47,579 bases of DNA, from NCBI GenBank assembly GCA_002067795.1, contig MVQI01000048.1, positions 1 to 47,579 on the forward strand. The letters run 5' to 3'. The translations under genes and the position numbers were made by a program. Of the stretch, positions 41,400 through 47,579 are shown piece after piece. Source of the stretch: Methanosaeta sp. PtaB.Bin039 (lineage in GTDB: Archaea; Halobacteriota; Methanosarcinia; Methanotrichales; Methanotrichaceae). The notes beneath the pieces are model-generated. The model had not been told where the DNA came from. It saw nothing but the letters and a program-made list of their open reading frames with translations, and ran no database searches. Numbering within the stretch: the first letter of the stretch is position 1; each line of letters begins with the position of its first letter.

Positions 41400-42326
41400 A
41401 TGGGACTTCTTTTGGAGATGCTGGTGTTCTTGATCAGCCTGGGTGTCCTGACCCTGGGCGCCCAGATGATCACAAAAGGAGCTGTTCATATAGCCAGGGC
41501 TGCCAGGGTATCGGAGTTCCTGATAGGGGCGACCGTCGTGGCTTTTGGCACATCGCTTCCGGAGCTGGCATCATCTCTTACTGCAATGTTGACTGGGGGC
41601 GGCCACCCAGGCATAGTCATTGGAAACGTGGTGGGATCAAATCTGGTGAATCTGGGGCTTGGAGTAGGGATTGGCGCTGCCGTCTTCGGTTTCATGCTTC
41701 GTCGAGACGTCATAAACATCGATCTGCCCTTCGTGATAGCAACCGGGCTTGCCCTTTACGCCTCAGCCCAGGATGGATCGATCTCGCCTCTTGAGGGACT
41801 GCTGCTGCTCAGCCTCTATCCGGCATATCTTCTGGCAGATATGCGCAGCTCTGGTAATGGTGAGAGCTCGAGTGAGGAGTCGTTTCGACTGGCACGCGTG
41901 GTGCAGCTCCTGGCCGGATCAGCCATGGTATGGATCAGCTCGACATATCTCATATCCTCATTGATCACCATCTCGGAGGCCACCGGGTATGCGGAGTCAC
42001 TGGTGTCTTTCCTGTTGCTGGCTGTGGGAACATCGCTTCCGGAGATTGTGACTGCCACCTCTGCAATTCGGTCCGGCCGGGCGGATATGGCCATGGGAAA
42101 CCTCCTGGGGTCCTGCGGATTCAACGTCTCAGTAATAGTCGGGCTCTCCTCTATGCTTGGCAACCTCTCCGTACATCTGGATTTCATGTCCTTTCCCATG
42201 CTGGCGCTGGTTCTTCAGAGCATACTCTTTTGCTTCATGTCCCTAAACGGGCGGATATCCCGTTTCGAAGGGCTGGTGATGATCATCACCTACCTGCTGA
42301 TAGTCGTGAACCTCACCTGGGCGTGA
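41400..42326 (+). CDS. Calcium/sodium:cation antiporter, CaCA (YrbG-like) family
   Basis: Membrane antiporter of about 308 residues with two inverted halves. Each half carries the alpha-repeat motif: VAFGTSLPELASSL near 41-54 and AVGTSLPEIVTAT near 210-222, the glutamates being the ion ligands. GNVVGSNLVNLGLG and GNLLGSCGFNVSVI follow the repeats, as expected. About ten membrane segments. The frame opens at 41196, but its first 68 codons are not family-like; ATG 41400 follows a TATA-like element and fits a near-leaderless message. ATG 41418 is an alternative. Confidence 0.87.
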   Translation: MGLLLEMLVFLISLGVLTLGAQMITKGAVHIARAARVSEFLIGATVVAFGTSLPELASSLTAMLTGGGHPGIVIGNVVGSNLVNLGLGVGIGAAVFGFMLRRDVINIDLPFVIATGLALYASAQDGSISPLEGLLLLSLYPAYLLADMRSSGNGESSSEESFRLARVVQLLAGSAMVWISSTYLISSLITISEATGYAESLVSFLLLAVGTSLPEIVTATSAIRSGRADMAMGNLLGSCGFNVSVIVGLSSMLGNLSVHLDFMSFPMLALVLQSILFCFMSLNGRISRFEGLVMIITYLLIVVNLTWA

Positions 42327-42464
42327 GGCTGTCTTTGTCCCGATCCCTGATTGGCCCCAGGAGCCGTCTGAGGAGGATGCTGCTCTGTAGTTCGATGGCC
42401 GAAATTCATCCAAAAGCCTTTTTGCCGCCTGAGAAGAAGCGAACGACCCAAGCGAGGACTTGGA

Positions 42465-43688
42465 ATGGTTGTGGAGACTTTAGCCGACGTGGGCGGCCGG
42501 CCGGGGCTGGACTGCAACGGCTTTTGCAGCTACTGTTATTTCAGGGGAGTCCGCAAGGTCGCTCCCTTCGGGTGCAAGAACTGCATGCCGTTTTCAAAAG
42601 GATGCGATTACTGCACCCGGGCAATAGCAGAGGGCTATCCGGGATTCAAGCCAATGAATATGGTGGCTTTCGAGGTGGCCCAGGCCAGCTTCGGGGTCCG
42701 GCCTGACAAGGTGACGATAAGCGGAGGAGGAGATCTTAGCTGCTATCCGGACCTGCTGCCGCTCTCGCAGCTTGTGGGAAAGAGCGGCGTCCCCATCCAC
42801 CTGGGCTATACCAGCGGCAAGGGTTTTCGGCGGGGCGATGAGGCAGAGGCCCTGATAAGGGCCGGGGTTAGAGAGGTTTCATTTACGGTCTTTTCAACCG
42901 ATCCGGATCTGCGAAGACGCTGGATGAACGATAAGAATGCCATTCCTGCGCTGTCCAATCTGAGGACGTTTTGCCAGAGCTGTGACGTATACGCGGCGGC
43001 CGTCATGCTAAAAGGCGTCAACGATGGGCCTGCCCTTGAAAAGACCTGCGCCGACCTGGAGGAGATGGGGGCAAGAGGCCTCATACTGATGCGTTTTGCC
43101 AACAGCCGGGAGCAGGGCCTCATCCTTGGAAACGCCCCGATCATCCCGGATCAGCAGGTCCACGGGGTTGAGGAGTTCCGGGACCTCGTTGCCGATATCA
43201 ATAATAGCTACCATTTCCGGGTGACCGGCACCCCTCTATGGGATCCAGAGACCGGGGCGCCATTTGCCCTGGCAAGACGGAAGGATATGCTGCCAAGGCT
43301 GCCGGAGATCAGGCGTTCGGCTACCGTGATCACGAGCCTTGTGGCCGCGCCCCTGCTAAGGGAGATTTTCTCGTCCCTGACCGACCGGGTCAATGTGCTT
43401 GCGACAGGCAAGGACGTGGGCTGTCTGATGACCATTGAGGACCTGCAGGGCCTGGACCTATCTTCGGTCAAGAGGACTGCGATTGTCCCAGGAAGGATGC
43501 TTGCCCACGACCGGGAGATCAGGCAGGCGTTATCCAGGGACGGAGTGGACCGGATGGTCATCCGCGGGCCAGAGCGCCTCTCTGTGGATGGGGAGATGTC
43601 GATATCCATGACCGAGGGCGAGGTGCTTGAGCTGGAGATCGAGGCGTTTTCCGAGCTCATCGAGGATATAAACGCGCTGGGCGTCTGA
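42465..43688 (+). CDS. mmp10: Mmp10, McrA-arginine C-methyltransferase (B12-dependent radical SAM)
   Basis: Methanogenesis marker protein 10 installs 5-C-(S)-methylarginine in the Mcr alpha subunit, using a radical SAM cluster and cobalamin. 407 residues. The cluster site is CNGFCSYC (C17, C21, C24), and the CYFRGV and KVAPFGCKNCMPFSKGCDYC segments match the family's cysteine-rich N-terminus. SGGGDLSCYPDL and the VSFTVFSTDPDLR core follow. It lies downstream of the antiporter with a 138-base gap and is convergent with the GIY-YIG gene. Mcr itself is not in the window. Confidence 0.94.
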   Translation: MVVETLADVGGRPGLDCNGFCSYCYFRGVRKVAPFGCKNCMPFSKGCDYCTRAIAEGYPGFKPMNMVAFEVAQASFGVRPDKVTISGGGDLSCYPDLLPLSQLVGKSGVPIHLGYTSGKGFRRGDEAEALIRAGVREVSFTVFSTDPDLRRRWMNDKNAIPALSNLRTFCQSCDVYAAAVMLKGVNDGPALEKTCADLEEMGARGLILMRFANSREQGLILGNAPIIPDQQVHGVEEFRDLVADINNSYHFRVTGTPLWDPETGAPFALARRKDMLPRLPEIRRSATVITSLVAAPLLREIFSSLTDRVNVLATGKDVGCLMTIEDLQGLDLSSVKRTAIVPGRMLAHDREIRQALSRDGVDRMVIRGPERLSVDGEMSISMTEGEVLELEIEAFSELIEDINALGV

Positions 43689-43721
43689 TCCAGGCGGGCA
43701 GTGGATCAATTATCCACGCAT

Positions 43722-44201
43722 TCATCTCTCTGAAATCGTTCTTTTGGCTGATCTGCCTGCTCGAAGGTGGGCCAGGCAGACTGCCTCCTTTAGATCTCCC
43801 AGGTCTTCGGAGTAGTGCAGGTGGCTATTGCACCGGCAGTCTGAGCAGCCGAAGCGTATGTAGGGTCGGCAGGCCAGCCCGATCATATCTGCTATCGAGC
43901 ACTCGAGGTCTTCAGTGGTGCTTGTGGCCACAAGCCCTTCCAGGGTGGTGTGGGGCAGGAGGTAGTCTATATGCCAGCGCCGGGCTGTGCGGATGCCGTC
44001 GATTATCTCGATGTGGCGGGCGATGCGCCTCCACCCGGAGCTGGAGCGGGCGGAGCCGGTGTATGCATAGTAGCCTTCGTGGAAGCGGGTCCGGCCCAAA
44101 GCCCCAATCCCTATCTCCTTCGTGGCGTCCAGTCGCAGCAAGAGGGTGTAGATGCCTCCGGGCATGTCAGGCCTTTGGCTTTTTCCTGGATAAATCATCA
44201 C
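43722..44201 (-). CDS. DUF123 GIY-YIG-like protein
   Basis: 159 residues, DUF123 family, related to the GIY-YIG nuclease fold and in some archaea fused to endonuclease III. The pattern GGIYTLLLRLD ... GYYAYTGSARSSSGWRRIARHI ... HIDYLL ... GCSDCRCNSHLHYSED is clear. The C-terminal Cys/His-rich part may bind zinc. ATG 44201 is used; MPGGIY at 44165 is an alternative. It follows modC on the same strand after a hairpin, and its function here is unknown. Confidence 0.78.
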   Translation of the reverse strand: MMIYPGKSQRPDMPGGIYTLLLRLDATKEIGIGALGRTRFHEGYYAYTGSARSSSGWRRIARHIEIIDGIRTARRWHIDYLLPHTTLEGLVATSTTEDLECSIADMIGLACRPYIRFGCSDCRCNSHLHYSEDLGDLKEAVCLAHLRAGRSAKRTISER

Positions 44202-44204
44202 GTA

Positions 44205-44226
44205 TTGCCTCTATTGGCAGAGGCGA
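44205..44226 (-). terminator. Hairpin between modC and the DUF123 gene
   Basis: GCCTCT (44207-44212) pairs with AGAGGC (44219-44224) around a six-base loop, extended by one wobble and one further pair. It falls between the modC stop and the next ATG, so it may end the modABC transcript or shape the next leader. Confidence 0.35.
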
Positions 44227-44235
44227 TCTTATGAT

Positions 44236-44932
44236 CTAAACGTCGGGTGGCTGCACGTCTGCTTTGGCGAGCATTTGAGAGAACTCCTCTCTATTGCCAG
44301 TGAGCCTGATCAGGCCTTGTCGCATCAGGCAGATCCTGTCACCAAGCCTGGATAGGTCGCCCCAGTCGTGGGTCACCATCACTGCCGGGACGTCCATCTC
44401 ATCGATGATGCAGTGCAGATTCTTTCGCGCCTCCTCGCGGTGAGAGGCGTCCAGCGCAGAAAACGGCTCATCGAGCAGCAGCAGCGCCGGCTCTATTGCA
44501 AGGGCACGCGCCAGGGCAGCTCTCTGCTTCTGCCCGCCGGAGATGCGATCGGCCCGGGCCAACCTCAGCTCCCAGAGACCTGCAGCCTCGAGATGTCTTC
44601 TGACCCTCGACTTCACATCGGAGCTGGGGAGATGGCGGGCACGCAAACCAAAGGCCACGTTGTCATGGACGCTCAAGTGCGGGAAGAGGGCGTAGTTCTG
44701 AAAGACGTATCCTATATTTCGGGATTCGGGACATAGGTCTATGCCTAGGCGTGAGTCGAATAGGATATCGCCGTCCAGGGCTATCCGGCCGCTGTCAGGC
44801 CGAAGCAATCCTGCCAACAGATGCAGCACAGTGGACTTGCCGCATCCGTTCTCCCCAACCAGGGCCAGCACCTCACCATGGGCTACATCAAACCTGACCT
44901 GGAGCGGGAAATCTCGCAGCTGCTTCTCCACA

Positions 44933-44952
<20 letters not shown>
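44236..44952 (-). CDS. modC: Molybdate/tungstate ABC transporter ATPase
   Basis: ATPase of the oxyanion importer, 238 residues: Walker A GENGCGKST near 33, Q-loop GYVFQNYALFPHLSV, signature ISGGQKQR near 138, and Walker B LLLLDEPFSALD. It is short and lacks the C-terminal MOP domain that many ModC have, so it probably does not bind oxyanion for feedback. The ATG overlaps modB by 20 bases. Confidence 0.88.
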
Positions 44953-45784
<832 letters not shown>

Positions 45785-45895
45785 CTCGAATCCCCACGTA
45801 TGCCCTTGATGGCGAGCTTCTTTGCCTTTGGCCTGCAAAAGCGGCAACATCCTGCCCAAAAGGCAGTCGTCGGGCTATCGGCCTCTTGGCATATC

Positions 45896-46777
45896 CTAGG
45901 CTGCTGCCCCGGCGGTTTCAGCTGCCCTGGTGAGAATGTCTGCCTGGCTGCCCGGGGCTGACTGGATGAGGTTTGAGCTGCCTATGGGCGAGAACCCATG
46001 TCTCTTTAGCACCGACTGGCCCTGCTCTGAGAGGACCAGCTCGATGAACTGCCATGCTTGCTCCGGCAGTCTGGACCCTTGCAGGACTCCGATGTAGTAC
46101 TCGGCAACTATGTTGTATCGGTCTGGTATTGGAAGCGTCGAGATCTGGCCGGTCATCTTCGGCGAGACGTCGGAGATGTAGGCAAGCCCGGCATCGGCTT
46201 CTCCAAGGGCTACTTTTGAGACGACGAGGTTCACGTTTGTCTCTTCAGACATCACATTGGCCAAGACCCGGTCCCGGTACTCGGGGCCAAAGTCTGGATC
46301 CTCCGCCATCTTGTCAAGGATCTGCCTGGAGTACTGGCCTACCGGGACCTGGGAGTTGCCGATCACCAGCCGCAGGCCTGGCCTGGCCAGGTCTGAGAGG
46401 TTGTGGATCCGGCCTGGGTTGTCCTTGGGCAGCAGGACTGCAAGGCTGTTCTTCAGGAAGGGGCGAACCGTGCTGTTATCGATGAACCCGCCTGCCTGCA
46501 GTGCCTCCATATGTTTTTTATTAGCAGAGGCAAATACATCTGCGTATGCCCCTTGCTCGATTTGGGTGCGCAGCATCTGCGATCCGTCGAAGTTCATGAT
46601 TGCGCGGTAAGTGCTATTACTCTTATACAGCTGTCCCATCTCCTCAAATGCCACGCTTAAGGAGGCGGCTGCAAAGACGGTCAGCTCCTGATCCTGGTCA
46701 GCGGCGACAGCCGAACTCAAGAGGGCTGCAACGAGGAGGGCGGCGATCAACGGCTTTCTATCAATCATCTCAATCAC
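45896..46777 (-). CDS. modA: Molybdate/tungstate-binding protein
   Basis: Secreted oxyanion receptor, 293 residues. Signal segment about 7-27 (PLIAALLVAALLSSAVAA), then the ModA pattern: LTVFAAASLSVAFEEMG, MNFDGSQMLRTQIEQGAYADVFASAN, NSLAVLLPKDNP and a GQYSRQILDKM segment. The late YNIVAEYYIGVLQGSRLPEQAWQFIELVLSEQGQ is also typical. Mo or W cannot be distinguished from sequence; both feed molybdopterin enzymes such as formylmethanofuran dehydrogenase. First gene of modABC. ATG 46768 is an alternative start. Confidence 0.9.
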   Translation of the reverse strand: MIEMIDRKPLIAALLVAALLSSAVAADQDQELTVFAAASLSVAFEEMGQLYKSNSTYRAIMNFDGSQMLRTQIEQGAYADVFASANKKHMEALQAGGFIDNSTVRPFLKNSLAVLLPKDNPGRIHNLSDLARPGLRLVIGNSQVPVGQYSRQILDKMAEDPDFGPEYRDRVLANVMSEETNVNLVVSKVALGEADAGLAYISDVSPKMTGQISTLPIPDRYNIVAEYYIGVLQGSRLPEQAWQFIELVLSEQGQSVLKRHGFSPIGSSNLIQSAPGSQADILTRAAETAGAAA

Positions 46778-46789
46778 TTTTTTTTCGGC

Positions 46790-46830
46790 ACTCTTTAAAC
46801 GATAGCGCTTAACAAACGCCTATAAATTAA
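46790..46830 (-). promoter_or_regulatory. modA promoter with possible operator
   Basis: AATTTATAGG (46828-46819, minus strand) is a TATA box predicting transcription near 46797. TTAAACG (46795-46801) and CGCTTAA (46806-46812) form an imperfect inverted repeat over that point, a plausible site for an oxyanion-responsive repressor. The adjacent stretch to 46960 shows nothing else. Confidence 0.45.
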
Positions 46831-46959
46831 GCTATTACGTTTAAATTTAACCCTTTCGGTAGAATCAGCTCGGGGCAGGGCCCAGAGACTCGTTGCAGCT
46901 GGTGGGGTTGCCGGGCGAATGGCGTGGCACTAGACTGCGGGGGGGCTTTGCATGTCTAC

Positions 46960-47350
46960 AGGCCTGATTGGTGTGGATCTGCTGCTACAGCTAGGCCTCT
47001 TGGCAAGTGGGTTGAGGGTGGTGCGCAGCTTTTGCGTTTGCGAGTGGCAGAAGGTGGCGCTGGCCCGGGGCTTTTTTTCAGAGATGCCGAGATAATCATC
47101 GTGGGCGAGCCCACGAGCTCTCTGGAACCCAAAGGCGGAGGCCGAGGTCTTCGAGATGTTCGGGCGTCTGGAAAGAGGAAAGACCGCCATAGTCATAGGC
47201 CACAGGCTTTCGACGGTTCGGACGGCTGATTGTATCTACCTATTGAGGGCAGGGCGCGTCGCCGAGGCTGCCCAAGCACGAGGGAGACGCTGGCCCAAGG
47301 CGGCGAGTACGCCCTGGCTGTTCGAGATCCAGGCAGCGAGCTGCAGGTGA
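46960..47350 (+). pseudogene. Decayed ABC exporter ATPase domain
   Basis: Pieces of one ABC exporter nucleotide-binding domain follow in order but change frame. They are LGKWVEGGAQL, then EWQKVALARGFF (after the signature), then DAEIIIVGEPTSSLEPK (Walker B, with the usual D of DEPTSS read as G). Then come EAEVFEMFGRLERGKTAIVIGHRLSTVRTADCIYLLRAGRVAE (shown as separate segments: FEMFGRLERGK, GHRLSTVRTADC) and an end near FEIQAASCR. At least three frameshifts separate them. The transmembrane domain and Walker A are missing, so this is an inactive 3' remnant. Confidence 0.75.
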
Positions 47351-47579
47351 GTGGTTCTGTGGTACGTCTGATAAAATGCAGGGGCCGATGGAAAATCCAT
47401 TGACTGGTCATGGATTTGAGCTGGGAATACCACCTGCATTTCCAGTGCAAGATTCAAAATTCAAAAATCAAAATGCGCTTTCAGATAGTGATTTTGGATG
47501 TTTGATTTTGATTTTAGTTTTATGATGTTCCAATTTTGTGAACAAAAATGTAAGATATATATCTTACTAAGTTCAAGTA
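47351..47579. other. AT-rich right edge with inverted repeats
   Basis: AAAATCAAAAT (47464-47474) is repeated inverted as ATTTTGATTTT (47505-47515). GTAAGATATATATCTTAC at 47550-47567 is a perfect 18-bp palindrome. No gene; the sequence may lead to a gene just beyond the window. Confidence 0.6.

Overview
The window reads as archaeal chromosome from an aceticlastic-type methanogen, most likely a Methanothrix (Methanosaeta) relative. The evidence is the McrA arginine methylase Mmp10, the methyl-CoM reductase activation ATPase AtwA, RadA, an OB-fold RPA, archaeal-type UMP kinase, TiaS, NreA, a 7S-type SRP RNA, an archaeal phosphoribulokinase, and promoters of TATA-box type (for example TTTATATA before hsp20). 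Codons are GC-rich, intergenic stretches are AT-rich, and TTG or GTG starts are common. The genus assignment is inference; archaeal methanogen is firm.

Layout. 1-5770: a two-copy 35-bp repeat, then a peptide/nickel-type ABC transporter (binding protein, a SAM methyltransferase, two permeases, one ATPase). 5771-9399: TiaS, an archaeal HTH regulator and phosphoribulokinase. 9400-11231: a decayed nitroreductase, a small winged-helix gene and, divergent from it, the SRP RNA gene. 11232-15800: Hsp20, NreA with a C-terminal PCNA-binding box, HisI, a radical SAM/SPASM protein and a winged-helix/CBS regulator. 16002-20385: UMP kinase, an AT island with a 12-bp tandem repeat, adenylate kinase, a SEC59-like polyprenol kinase with an apparent non-ATG start, and glycyl-tRNA synthetase. 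20545-25542: two small regulators, a TPR protein and a large secreted papain-family protease with a SdrD-B-like domain and four PKD repeats.

25688-32403 is a rightward information-processing and methanogenesis block: MetG, AtwA, RPA, RadA and phosphoglycolate phosphatase. 32441-40938 carries small zinc proteins and the chromosome-structure genes scpB, scpA and smc, interrupted by a membrane protein and a DJ-1/PfpI gene. 41400-46777 holds a CaCA antiporter, Mmp10, a GIY-YIG (DUF123) protein and the molybdate/tungstate transporter modABC. The window ends in a frameshifted ABC-exporter relic and an AT-rich stretch with an 18-bp perfect palindrome.

The most interesting items are the methyltransferase lodged inside the metal/peptide transporter operon with only one ATPase gene, the secreted PKD papain protease, the hisI-linked radical SAM protein of unknown substrate, the NreA PIP box, the extended ScpB, and the CRISPR-spaced but cas-less repeat pair at the left edge. 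I found no clear tRNA, complete insertion sequence or cas gene.
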